Position numbers and translations under genes: made by a program. Shown piece after piece: positions 55,680 to 63,175 of a DNA stretch of 63,175 bases. Below the pieces are notes generated by a model that had not been told where the DNA came from, did no database searches, and worked only from the letters and a program-made list of their open reading frames with translations. The stretch covers positions 1-63,175 of the forward strand of contig JANYFG010000069.1 of the NCBI GenBank assembly GCA_025362815.1, read 5' to 3'. This DNA comes from Rhodospirillales bacterium. GTDB taxonomy: Bacteria; Pseudomonadota; Alphaproteobacteria; Acetobacterales; Acetobacteraceae. How positions within the stretch are numbered: position 1 is the first letter of the stretch; the number at the start of each line of letters is the position of its first letter.

Positions 55680-57451
55680 CGTTCATAAGCCTTTCCGGTT
55701 CGGCCCTGGATGAGCGCTTCTGGATGCTGCGTCAGGAAATCGGCGAGCAACCGCACAGACCGCGCGGTATCGCTCAACTGCGGCAACAGCCGTTCAACAT
55801 CGCGCTTGACCTGCGAGTTACCGAAATACGACGCATCCGCCGATGCCACCAGCTTGGACGCGCGGTCGATGGTCTGCTGTAGGCTGGCGGCGATCTCGGG
55901 CAGGCGACGCAGCACCGGCGTCACCCCTGTATCCACCTTGCGCACCACGTCCTGCGCCGCGGTCATCGCACCCGCGGCTCCCTGCAGCGCTTGTTTCAAC
56001 TCGGGGCCGCTGGTGAGATCGCTGACGTTGCGCATCGTTTTTTGCAGGTCGGCGGCGATCTGCTCGAACGGGACGCTGGACAGTTTCTGCATGAGGTCGC
56101 TGGCGCTGGACATCAGATTATCCATGCCGCCGGCATTCGCGGGGAAATACAGTGCGCCATCCGACGTCACGCTCGCGTCGGCGGGTGCTGCACCCTTGAC
56201 AAGATCGATGCCGAGAAAAAGCTGCCCTGTCAGATAGTTGGCGGTATGCAACTGAATCCGCATGCCGCGTTGCACCAGGGCCTGGGTGGTGGCAAGCGGT
56301 GACTTCTGATCGATCTGGTCTGGCTGCAAAATGCGCTCCGGCTGGATCTCGAACTTCACGTCGACATGGGCCTCGCTGCTGTCCGGATTGAACTCCAGGT
56401 GAACATCCGTGACGGAGCCGATCTGGATGCCGAACACCTCCACCGGCGCGCCCACCGCAAGGCCACGCACCGACCCCTCGAACCGGGTGACGAACGGAAT
56501 GCGGCGCTCATAGCCTGCGGCATGGGCGGTCGCCTGGTCCCGATACAGCCTGAATTCGGCGTCGGCCTTGCTCACGGGCGTGTTGCGCGCCTCGGCGGTG
56601 GTGTCGAACGCGATGCCGCCGGCCAGCAGGGCCTGAAGGCTCTCCAGGCGCACCTGCACGCCGCTCGCCCCCAGGTCCACCCCGATGCCCGACACGTCCC
56701 AGAAATGGGTGCCCACCCGAACCAGCCTGGTGAACTGGTTGCGCACGAAAATGGTCACCGTGAAGGATTGCCCGTCAGGTGCCATGTCCCAGCGCAGCAC
56801 CTCGCCCACCGTCACGTCGCGATACAGCACGGGCGAGCCGCTGGTGATCCCGCCGATCCGCGTGGCCTGCAGAACGTAGCTCTGCCCAGGCTCGTCCGAA
56901 CGGATGGCCGGCGGCTCCTCCAGCCCCGTGAAATCACGGCGCGGCGGTGCCGGCTGCGGCGTGGGCATTCCGGGGTCGAGCTCGATATAGGCGCCGGACA
57001 GCAGGGTATCGAGCCCCGAGACGTTGCCCGCGTTGAGTCGCGGCCGCACCACCCAGAAGCGCGCGTTGTCGGTCAACTCGTCCGTGGCCTCACGCTGCAT
57101 CTGCACGCGCACCACCACACTGGACAGATCGTCGCTGAGCCGGATCGTATCCACCGTGCCGAGGTCCACCGCCTTGTGCCGGATCTTGGTGGTTCCCGCC
57201 TTCAGCCCATCCGCCGAGCGAAAGGTCAACGTGATGGTGGGGCCGCGCTGCGAGATTGTGCGATAGGCCAGATATCCCGCCACAAGCGCCGCCACGATCG
57301 GGATAAGCCAGATCAACTGAAACCGGCGCGCGCGGCGTGTGGCGGCGGCGGGGGTGCCGTCGGGCTGCGTGCTGCCCGTGGCGGCGGTGGCAGCGGCCTC
57401 GGTATCGCCGACATCGGTGGGGTCAGGCGCTGGCACGGTCGGGTCACTCAT
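55676..57451 (-). CDS. pqiB: PqiB, MlaD/MCE-domain intermembrane transport protein
   Basis: A 591-aa protein with a cytoplasmic alanine-rich N terminus, one membrane anchor (FQLIWLIPIVAALVAGYLAYR at about 43-63) and three MCE/MlaD domains: PTITLTFRSADGLKAGTTKIRHKAVDLG, then SYVLQATRIGGITSGSPVLYRDVTVGEV, then IPFVTRFEGSVRGLAVGAPVEVFGIQIG. A helical C-terminal tail with many Ser/Ala/Leu follows. The three-MCE layout is diagnostic of PqiB, whose hexamers form a needle-like tunnel for lipids between membranes. Coupled to pqiA and pqiC by four-base overlaps. Confidence 0.92.
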   Translation of the reverse strand: MSDPTVPAPDPTDVGDTEAAATAATGSTQPDGTPAAATRRARRFQLIWLIPIVAALVAGYLAYRTISQRGPTITLTFRSADGLKAGTTKIRHKAVDLGTVDTIRLSDDLSSVVVRVQMQREATDELTDNARFWVVRPRLNAGNVSGLDTLLSGAYIELDPGMPTPQPAPPRRDFTGLEEPPAIRSDEPGQSYVLQATRIGGITSGSPVLYRDVTVGEVLRWDMAPDGQSFTVTIFVRNQFTRLVRVGTHFWDVSGIGVDLGASGVQVRLESLQALLAGGIAFDTTAEARNTPVSKADAEFRLYRDQATAHAAGYERRIPFVTRFEGSVRGLAVGAPVEVFGIQIGSVTDVHLEFNPDSSEAHVDVKFEIQPERILQPDQIDQKSPLATTQALVQRGMRIQLHTANYLTGQLFLGIDLVKGAAPADASVTSDGALYFPANAGGMDNLMSSASDLMQKLSSVPFEQIAADLQKTMRNVSDLTSGPELKQALQGAAGAMTAAQDVVRKVDTGVTPVLRRLPEIAASLQQTIDRASKLVASADASYFGNSQVKRDVERLLPQLSDTARSVRLLADFLTQHPEALIQGRTGKAYER

Positions 57452-58716
57452 GGTGCGGCGCTCTCCTCATCCTTGTCGGCGGCATCCCACATCAGCCGCG
57501 GGTCGAAGCTGTTGGCGGCCAGCATCGTCAATATCACGACGGCGCAAAAGCAAAGCACCCCCGGCCCCGCCACCACGCTCGCCAGCGCACCGGCCTGCAC
57601 CATGGCCGTGAGGATGGAGATCATGAACACATCGATCATCGACCAGCGGCCCACCGCCTCCACGATCTTGTACAGCAACGTTCGCTGTTCGAGATTGAGG
57701 CGGCTATGGCGCCGCGTGCTGATCAGCAGGATGGTCAGCCCGAACAGCTTGAGCATGGGCACGGCGACGGAGGCCACAAACACCAGCGCCGCCAGCGGCC
57801 ATTGACCCGCCGTGCCCAACTCCTCCACCCCGGCCAGAATGGTGCTGGGCGCGCCCTGGCCCAACCGTATCACGGTCAGCACCGGCAGCGCGTTGGCGGG
57901 GATGTAAAGCACCGCGGCGGCCGCCAGCAGCGCCCAGGTGCGCGTGAGGCTGTCGGGTTTGCGATGGCGAAGGTAGCTGCCGCAACGCGGGCAGGCGGCT
58001 CGGCGGCCCCCGATCGGCTTGCGCGTCACCTGGCCGCAGCTGTCGCAGGCGATACGTTGATGCGGGGGGGGCGGCGATTGGCCGGCGAGCCAAGGCGGCT
58101 CCAATTTTTCCCAGATCGCCTCGTGATCCAGGGACGCATCTGCCGCCGCCATCAGCATCATCAGGCCACCCAGCGCGAAAAGCCCGCCGCCGACATGCAC
58201 CGGTGCAAGGTCGCCCAGCTTCGTGTAGGCCACGAAAACGCCGAGCAGGAACACCTCCACCATCGACCATGGGGTGAGAACCTCCACCAACCGGAACACC
58301 GCCGCCATGTGGCCGGGCGGGTTGGCCATCCGCAGACCCACCAGCACCCACACCATCGCCAGCATCTTCACCAAAGGCGCGAGCATCGTCGTGCCCAACA
58401 CCACCAGCGCCAATTCCCACATGCCCTGGTTCTCCAGCGCCACCGGCCCCGTGGTCAGGCTCGTCTGCTGCCCCGGCCCCAGATCCAGCCGCAGGAACGG
58501 CAACGACACCGCCAGCGCGAACAACATCAGCCCCGCCGCGGCCAACGCCAGCGCTCGACCCTCAGGATCCGTCCGCTGCCGCCGCAGCAGGCTGCCACAC
58601 CGCGCGCAACAGGCTTCACCCCGACGCTGCAGAATCGGCATCGTCTGAAAAAGCCCACAGATCGCGCATTCGCGGAGGCGGAGTTGGGCATGGGTGTGGG
58701 CGGCCTGGTCGGGCAT
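57448..58716 (-). CDS. pqiA: PqiA integral membrane protein
   Basis: A polytopic protein of about 422 aa with two repeats, each a zinc ribbon followed by four membrane helices. First ribbon CAIC...CARC (about residues 17-40), second CDSCGQ...CPRCGSYL (about 215-245). Membrane segments include LALAAAGLMLFALAVSLPFLRL and the WSMVEVFLLGVFVAY / WSMIDVFMISILTAM pair typical of PqiA. Works with PqiB and PqiC in membrane-stress lipid transport. The start is uncertain: ATG 58716 is preferred because it places the first CxxC near residue 17 as in homologues; ATG 58770 and a longer frame to 58806 are possible. Confidence 0.88.
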   Translation of the reverse strand: MPDQAAHTHAQLRLRECAICGLFQTMPILQRRGEACCARCGSLLRRQRTDPEGRALALAAAGLMLFALAVSLPFLRLDLGPGQQTSLTTGPVALENQGMWELALVVLGTTMLAPLVKMLAMVWVLVGLRMANPPGHMAAVFRLVEVLTPWSMVEVFLLGVFVAYTKLGDLAPVHVGGGLFALGGLMMLMAAADASLDHEAIWEKLEPPWLAGQSPPPPHQRIACDSCGQVTRKPIGGRRAACPRCGSYLRHRKPDSLTRTWALLAAAAVLYIPANALPVLTVIRLGQGAPSTILAGVEELGTAGQWPLAALVFVASVAVPMLKLFGLTILLISTRRHSRLNLEQRTLLYKIVEAVGRWSMIDVFMISILTAMVQAGALASVVAGPGVLCFCAVVILTMLAANSFDPRLMWDAADKDEESAAP

Positions 58717-58945
58717 GAACCTGCTGAGCTGAAGGGCTGGGAGCGATTGCGGCCTTATCCAAGCCGACATCTCATGCGCCCATACCAGTGAATACAACGT
58801 AATCAACAGCGCGCGCCGCTTCGGGTTGCAGCCACGCCGGCACTTCGCTATGACGCACGGCTCGCGTTACATGTTCGCAGGCTTGTTGCTGGTGGCGGAT
58901 GGGGTAGAACCTTCCCAGGCCAACGCCGATCCAGCGGAGCAGGTG

Positions 58946-59020
<75 letters not shown>

Positions 59021-59108
59021 TTTTATGTGCTTACCTCAAAAATCCAGATCGATTCTCCTCCGTCGTTGCCACAACCTGGCTGCGCATCAGCCGCGATCGG
59101 AATGTGTC

Positions 59109-60377
59109 ATGCCGCCGCTTCTCCTGGCCTACATCGTCGCAAGCTGCCTGTGGGAGGGGCTTACGCTCGTTCTCAACCACCGTCAGGCTGCTTACGTGCT
59201 CGCGCATCGCGATACGGTGCCGGCCGATTTCGCGGCGCATGTGCCGTTGCAAGACCACCGGAAGGCGGCGGATTACACCCGGGCGCGGCTATGGCTCGGC
59301 TCGGTCCGCGGCGTGGTGGGCACCGCGGTGAGCCTGGCCTGCGTGATCTGGGGGCTGGACTGGCTGGCCGGCCTCACCGCAGCCATCCCGACCCCGTGGG
59401 GTGACGTGGCGCTGGTGGTGGTGGTGAGCCTTCCCGGCATGATCGTGGGCCTGCCGGCCAGCCTCTACGGCGATTTCGTGATCGAGGCCCGGTTCGGCTT
59501 CAACAAGAAAACGCCTGCCATCTTCGTGACGGATTATCTCAAGGGCCTCGCCGTTCAGGCCGTCATCGGCCTGCCGCTGCTGCTTGCGCTGTTCTGGGCC
59601 ATGGACCGGTTATCCGCCTTCTGGTGGCTGTATGCCTGGCTGGGCGTGGTCGTTCTCATGGCCGCCGCCCCCTTCGTGTATCTGCGTTTCGTCGCCCCGC
59701 TGTTCAACAAGTTCACGCCTTTGGCCGACGACGCGATGCGCACGCGGATCGAGACGCTGATGGCGCGTTGTGGCTTTCAGTCATCCGGCCTGTTCACCAT
59801 GGACGCGTCGCGTCGTTCGTCGCACGGCAATGCCTTCTTCATCGGCTTCGGGCGGGCCAAGCGCATCGTGCTGTTCGACACGCTTCTGGCCACCCAGACG
59901 CAGGACGAGGTGGAGGCCGTGCTGGCGCATGAGCTGGGTCATTTCAAATACCGCCACACGCTCTACGGCATGGTTCGCGGCGCGGTGATGGCGCTTGTGA
60001 TGCTCGGGGCCTATGGCTGGATGTGCCGCCAACCCTGGCTGCTGAAGGGATTTGGTTTCGCACAGCATGGCCACGCCATCGGGCTCATTTCCGCCAGCCT
60101 GGTGCTGGGCATGATCACGCCGGCGCTCACGCCGCTGTCCAACTGGATTTCACGCCGCCACGAGTTCGAGGCCGACGCCTTCGCCCGCGACATGGTGGGC
60201 GCGAACCCCATGGTTTCGGCCCTCACCAAACTCTCGCGGGACAATGCCGGCACGTTGACGCCCGATCCGATCTACGCGCTCGTGAACTACAGCCACCCAC
60301 CGGTGCCGGTTCGCGTGGCGCAACTCCGCGCGCCGCTCCTTCACGCGCGCCCCCTTCACCCGGCCGCCGCGTCGTGA
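59109..60377 (+). CDS. M48 family membrane metallopeptidase (Ste24/CAAX protease-like)
   Basis: A 422-aa integral-membrane zinc protease. An N-terminal Ste24-type domain with several membrane helices is followed by the catalytic HELGHFKYRH (H274, E275, H278). A third ligand lies in SRRHEFEADAFARDM. FVIEARFGFNKKTP is the conserved cytosolic loop before the active site in Ste24 homologues. Length is close to eukaryotic Ste24 (about 430-450) and longer than HtpX. Likely a quality-control protease; bacterial Ste24 substrates are not known. Start at ATG 59109; the frame runs upstream to the tRNA with no initiation signal. Confidence 0.85.
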   Translation: MPPLLLAYIVASCLWEGLTLVLNHRQAAYVLAHRDTVPADFAAHVPLQDHRKAADYTRARLWLGSVRGVVGTAVSLACVIWGLDWLAGLTAAIPTPWGDVALVVVVSLPGMIVGLPASLYGDFVIEARFGFNKKTPAIFVTDYLKGLAVQAVIGLPLLLALFWAMDRLSAFWWLYAWLGVVVLMAAAPFVYLRFVAPLFNKFTPLADDAMRTRIETLMARCGFQSSGLFTMDASRRSSHGNAFFIGFGRAKRIVLFDTLLATQTQDEVEAVLAHELGHFKYRHTLYGMVRGAVMALVMLGAYGWMCRQPWLLKGFGFAQHGHAIGLISASLVLGMITPALTPLSNWISRRHEFEADAFARDMVGANPMVSALTKLSRDNAGTLTPDPIYALVNYSHPPVPVRVAQLRAPLLHARPLHPAAAS

Positions 60378-60415
60378 TCGTGGGCCCGATCGCACGCCCG
60401 GATGCGCCGGACACG

Positions 60416-61774
60416 ATGCCTTGGATCGGTTTGTTCGATTTGTTTCGGATCGGCGTCGGACCTTCCAGCTCGCACACCGTGGGGCCGATGCGCGCCGCCG
60501 CACACTTCGCCGAGACCGTGCGGTCCGCCCGGCGCGTGGTGGTGGAACTGTTCGGGTCGCTGGCATTGACCGGCCTTGGGCACGCCACCGACCACGCCAT
60601 CATGCTCGGCCTCGCCGGCCAGCTTCCTGCCACTGTCGACCCCGACGAAGCAGCCATGCTGATCGCCGACATCACGCGTCGCGGCCGTCTGCCATTCGGT
60701 GGCGGGGCGGAGATCGCGTTCGATCGCACGACAGACCTCGTGTTCCGCTATGGCGAGACGCTGCCGCTGCACACCAACGGCATGCGGTTCACCGCATCGG
60801 GCGAGACCGCACGCAGCACCGTTTATTATTCGATCGGCGGCGGTTTCGTGATCGACGAGGCCGGCACCCCGATCGGGGCCAACGCGTCGGCGCTGACCCC
60901 TCCGGTGCCGTATCACTTCGCCGACGCCGCCGAGCTGTTGCGCAAGGCCCGCGCCGCCGGCCTGTCGATCGCGGGCCTGATGCGCGCGAATGAAACCGCC
61001 CTGCAAACCGAAGCGGCTGTGGTGGAGGGCATTGCCGCCATCGTTGCCGCCATGCGGGCCTGTGTGGCCCGCGGCCTGATCGGCACCGGCGAGCTGCCCG
61101 GCGGCCTGCGCGTCCGTCGCCGCGCCCCGGCGTTGCTGGCGCGGTTGGAGGCACGGCCGATTTTGAACGACCCAGACCCGCTCGGCGCCATCGAATGGGT
61201 GAACATGTGGGCGCTGGCGGTGAACGAGGAGAACGCCGCCGGCGGCCGCGTGGTGACGGCACCGACCAACGGGGCCGCAGGCATCATTCCGGCAGTGCTG
61301 GCGTATTACGAACGCTTCGTGCCTGGCGCGAACACCCAGGGCATTGAGATCTTCATGCTGGCGGCGGCGGCGATCGGCGCGCTGATCAAGCGCAACGCCT
61401 CCATCTCGGGCGCCGAAATGGGCTGCCAGGGCGAGGTGGGGTCCGCCTGCGCGATGGCGGCCGCCGGGCTGGCGGCGGCTTTGGGCGGCACCAACGAGCA
61501 GGTGGAAAACGCGGCCGAAATCGGGCTGGAGCACAATCTGGGCCTGACCTGCGACCCCGTGGGCGGGCTGGTGCAGATCCCGTGCATCGAGCGCAACGCC
61601 ATCGCATCCGTCAAGGCCATCAACGCCGCACGTCTTGCTTTGCACGGCGACGGCAGCCACCGCGTGAGCCTCGACCAGGCGATCGAGACGATGCGCCAGA
61701 CCGGCCGCGACATGTCGACCAAATACAAGGAAACGTCGCTTGGTGGCCTAGCTGTCAATGTGGTGGAGTGTTGA
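60416..61774 (+). CDS. sdaA: L-serine ammonia-lyase (iron-sulfur type)
   Basis: A 452-aa single-chain L-serine dehydratase using a [4Fe-4S] cluster to turn L-serine into pyruvate and ammonia. The beta domain begins [24 protein letters not shown]; the alpha domain has [19 protein letters not shown], the cluster cysteines in [37 protein letters not shown], and the C-terminal [22 protein letters not shown] 60416 is taken as start; a GTG at 60374 would add 14 residues and also lacks a good Shine-Dalgarno sequence. It follows the M48 gene by 38 bp and may share its transcript. Confidence 0.93.
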   Translation: MPWIGLFDLFRIGVGPSSSHTVGPMRAAAHFAETVRSARRVVVELFGSLALTGLGHATDHAIMLGLAGQLPATVDPDEAAMLIADITRRGRLPFGGGAEIAFDRTTDLVFRYGETLPLHTNGMRFTASGETARSTVYYSIGGGFVIDEAGTPIGANASALTPPVPYHFADAAELLRKARAAGLSIAGLMRANETALQTEAAVVEGIAAIVAAMRACVARGLIGTGELPGGLRVRRRAPALLARLEARPILNDPDPLGAIEWVNMWALAVNEENAAGGRVVTAPTNGAAGIIPAVLAYYERFVPGANTQGIEIFMLAAAAIGALIKRNASISGAEMGCQGEVGSACAMAAAGLAAALGGTNEQVENAAEIGLEHNLGLTCDPVGGLVQIPCIERNAIASVKAINAARLALHGDGSHRVSLDQAIETMRQTGRDMSTKYKETSLGGLAVNVVEC

Positions 61775-61869
61775 AGGATCTTCTTTTTTGAAGAAAAAGA
61801 CTTTTATTCTCTCATCACGCGTGTATCGCAAATATCCACACGCCGCATAACAAGTGAATAAAGTTTTTT

Positions 61870-61893
61870 GGTTCTTTTGTTCACAAAAGAACC
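61870..61893. terminator. Perfect 10-bp hairpin terminator
   Basis: GGTTCTTTTG (61870-61879) pairs with CAAAAGAACC (61884-61893) around TTCA, with TTTTTT immediately 5'. It lies 96 bp after sdaA. Read on the minus strand the stem is followed by an A/T-to-U run (CCAAAAAACTT is A-rich on that strand), so polarity is unclear; a strong stop between sdaA and the right-end region is the simplest reading. Confidence 0.65.
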
Positions 61894-61922
61894 TGCTTCA
61901 ACTTGCGTCTACACCTGTCGAG

Positions 61923-62048
61923 TTTGGCAATACTTGGCACAGCATCCCCTGAAAACCCCCGTATTTGCTGACTCCTGTTTGGCATAAGGTGGCACGGCGT
62001 TTGGCATAAGGTGGCACAACACGTGCTGCATTTGGCATAAGATGGCAC
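61923..62048. repeat. Iteron-like TTTGGCATAAGGTGGCAC repeats
   Basis: Copies at 61978-61995 and 62000-62017 are identical; 62031-62048 has one change, and 61923-61940 is a diverged fourth copy. Each 18-mer itself contains TGGCA twice, about one helical turn apart. Spacing between copies is 22, 31 and 55 bp from start to start. The layout is that of a multi-site protein-binding region (iterons or an operator array). Confidence 0.75.
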
Positions 62049-62442
62049 GATTCGTTCCTGGGGTATTCCGGGGAGGATTACGGCTCCGGCCACATGCATT
62101 ACCCGTCAGAGCCGTCGTCGCTCCCTCGTCGGAAAGCGCCTGTCCTGACCGGGGCGACACGGACGGCCTGGGTCAAGCCACAATGCGCCCAAGCCTCAAG
62201 GTCTTCGGACGGCAGCGAGTCACGCACCCTGGGGTTCGTTGCCCTGGTCTCGGCCAGGGCTGCGGGATGCCGCGAACTCGGCAGACACCACAGCGTCGTC
62301 CAGCAAGTGCTTGACCGGATGGTGCTGCAAAGACTGCCTGACGCTCCCGCTCCTTCGGCTGCGCCTCCGCCCCTAGCCTGCCCGTCAGGGGTTTACCGAC
62401 ACTTCCCGGCCATGCGAGCGTTCCTGCCGAACGGGAGGCGTC

Positions 62443-62892
62443 ATGAAGATCGGTCAAACAACCCTGGAAGGTGTCAGCTACCATTTCGGAAGGAGTGCTC
62501 GGGGCTACATGACACGTCTGCATTTCGATGCCAACGACGCCATCGCCGAAGGAGCATGGCTGGATGGGCAATGGGAAGTCTGCCGACTTTTCTGGGAGGA
62601 GTTCTTTGAGGGACGCTCCGAGCGTGCGGAGAAGCACGCCAAAATTACTTTGCTCGACATGATGAACGCTGTCCAGAAAGGTCTTCGTCCACTGCGCGAC
62701 TCGGAGTGCCCTGATGGGATATCCCTTTTTCTAAGCGAAGGCCAAGGGGAGGAGCCAAGAATATTGGTCAGGCAGGGTGATGTGTTCCTCGCTGAGTTCG
62801 AGGGCAGCAGCTATTCCGAGATCAGTGAAAGACTGAATGCGACACTTCGGTCGCCTGCCCCCCTGCCTCCAGGACGGCTGCCGGGAACATGA
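62443..62892 (+). CDS. Unrecognised 149-aa protein
   Basis: A soluble protein with a GGGAGG site before the ATG. It starts MKIGQTTLEGVSYHFGRSARGYM and contains WLDGQWEVCRLFWEEFFEGRSE and HAKITLLDMMNAVQKGLRPL. The C-terminal half has a mixed beta pattern (RILVRQGDVFLAEFEGSSY). No family recognised. Base composition is lower in G+C than in the housekeeping genes to the left, which together with the repeat cluster upstream suggests acquired DNA. The last 71 bp overlap the convergent frame that enters from the right. Confidence 0.6.
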   Translation: MKIGQTTLEGVSYHFGRSARGYMTRLHFDANDAIAEGAWLDGQWEVCRLFWEEFFEGRSERAEKHAKITLLDMMNAVQKGLRPLRDSECPDGISLFLSEGQGEEPRILVRQGDVFLAEFEGSSYSEISERLNATLRSPAPLPPGRLPGT

Positions 62893-63175
62893 GCGGCCCA
62901 GTCCAAAGAATACGCCCCTGCGGAAAGTCGCCCCAACCACGCGACGGCTCGGATGCTCTCGCTTCGGCAACCCTGGCGTTCATGTCGTCGATCATGGCAA
63001 TAGCCTCGGGCCTGCCGCTCGCGACCAGGGATTTCGTATACCAGCGCAGTGCGACATGGACACCGTGCCAAAGCCCCTGGTCGGCAAGGTTCTTGATCTG
63101 AAGCAGTTCCTTATCCACCCTCGGCCCCGGATCGGTCGTGTCGCTTGGTGCAGCAGCATCGATCTCGTGGGCGCC
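62822..63175 (-). CDS. Partial unrecognised protein, 5' end beyond window
   Basis: The minus-strand frame is open from the window edge to a stop at 62822 (117 codons visible). It contains a helical segment (KELLQIKNLADQGLWHGVHVALRWY, given here only by its position around 63035-63115) and an IAMIDDMNARVAEARASE helix. A GTG at 63116 with GAGG directly in front is not a convincing start, so the gene probably begins outside the window. No family recognised. It may pair functionally with the convergent gene at 62443 (inference). Confidence 0.45.
   Translation of the reverse strand, partial: GAHEIDAAAPSDTTDPGPRVDKELLQIKNLADQGLWHGVHVALRWYTKSLVASGRPEAIAMIDDMNARVAEARASEPSRGWGDFPQGRILWTGPLMFPAAVLEAGGQATEVSHSVFH

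Larger units (their letters stand above)
61775..62442. other. 668-bp spacer with terminator and repeat cluster
   Basis: No gene is supported. From the left: a short TCTTC/GAAGA stem in T-rich DNA just after sdaA, the perfect hairpin at 61870-61893, four TGGCA-type repeats at 61923-62048, then about 390 bp of ordinary GC content ending at the Shine-Dalgarno sequence of the next gene. The open frames inside have neither ribosome sites nor recognisable products. Confidence 0.6.

Noticed and set aside
61881..62160. Small minus-strand frames across the TGGCA repeats
   Set aside because: Cys/His-rich translations arise from the repeated DNA; starts lack Shine-Dalgarno sequences.

Overview
The window is 63 kb of GC-rich (roughly two-thirds G+C) alphaproteobacterial chromosome. 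The gene content fits Rhodospirillales, most likely Acetobacteraceae: opgGH, a PaoABC-type molybdoenzyme, a GlgE/TreS-Mak/TreZ/TreY operon, fabD-fabG-acpP-fabF-mltG, pqiABC, an HWE-family kinase, and a TVP38/MerA-like/arsenosugar-type glycosyltransferase operon. The genus cannot be fixed from sequence alone. There is one tRNA (Thr, CGT anticodon) and no rRNA or CRISPR.

Layout. 0-1.5 kb: an OsmC-family protein divergent from a TetR regulator, with a clear 18-bp operator-like dyad between them. 1.6-4.9 kb: an accessory island with AT-rich spacers. It holds a free-standing IS4-transposase N-terminal domain and two convergent serine-recombinase-like proteins that lack catalytic residues but keep their C-terminal HTH, with many dyads between and beside them. 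4.9-10.2 kb: an unknown 182-aa protein, a radical SAM/SPASM protein and a Tat-dependent YnjBCD-type ABC transporter. 10.1-13.6 kb (opposite strand): a TVP38 membrane protein, a flavin disulfide reductase and two glycosyltransferases of the arsenosugar-associated families, followed upstream by four tandem 36-bp hairpin repeats. 13.9-19.3 kb: a DUF2269 membrane protein, a DUF2383 protein, an acyl-CoA dehydrogenase homologue, a PAS-HWE histidine kinase with a single-domain response regulator, and a PRC-barrel protein. 19.4-23.1 kb: opgG-opgH (periplasmic glucan synthesis).

23.3-29.5 kb: paoABC, translationally coupled to a PIG-L deacetylase and a NodS-like methyltransferase, with a convergent glycosyltransferase. 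29.7-42.7 kb: a zinc-metallopeptidase-like gene coupled to glgE, treS-mak, treZ and treY, then a deaminase and glgA on the other strand. Together these can form a glucan/trehalose cycle: TreY and TreZ cut trehalose from alpha-glucan, TreS converts trehalose to maltose, Mak phosphorylates it, GlgE returns maltose units to glucan, and GlgA supplies primary glucan. 42.8-44.6 kb: a tiny proline-rich protein, an unknown exported protein and a bacterial calpain-like cysteine protease with an intact C-H-N triad. 44.6-49.6 kb: clpA, glpD and a class II glutamine amidotransferase. 49.7-55.1 kb: fabD, fabG, acpP, fabF, mltG and an SDR. 55.1-58.7 kb: pqiABC. 58.9-61.8 kb: tRNA-Thr, an M48 peptidase and L-serine dehydratase. 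61.8-63.2 kb: a strong terminator, an iteron-like repeat cluster and two unrecognised genes, one cut by the window edge; this looks like the start of another accessory region.

The best candidates for something undescribed are the paired catalytically dead recombinase-like regulators with their dyad-rich DNA, the radical SAM/SPASM-YnjBCD locus, the calpain-like protease locus, and the TGGCA repeat cluster at the right end.
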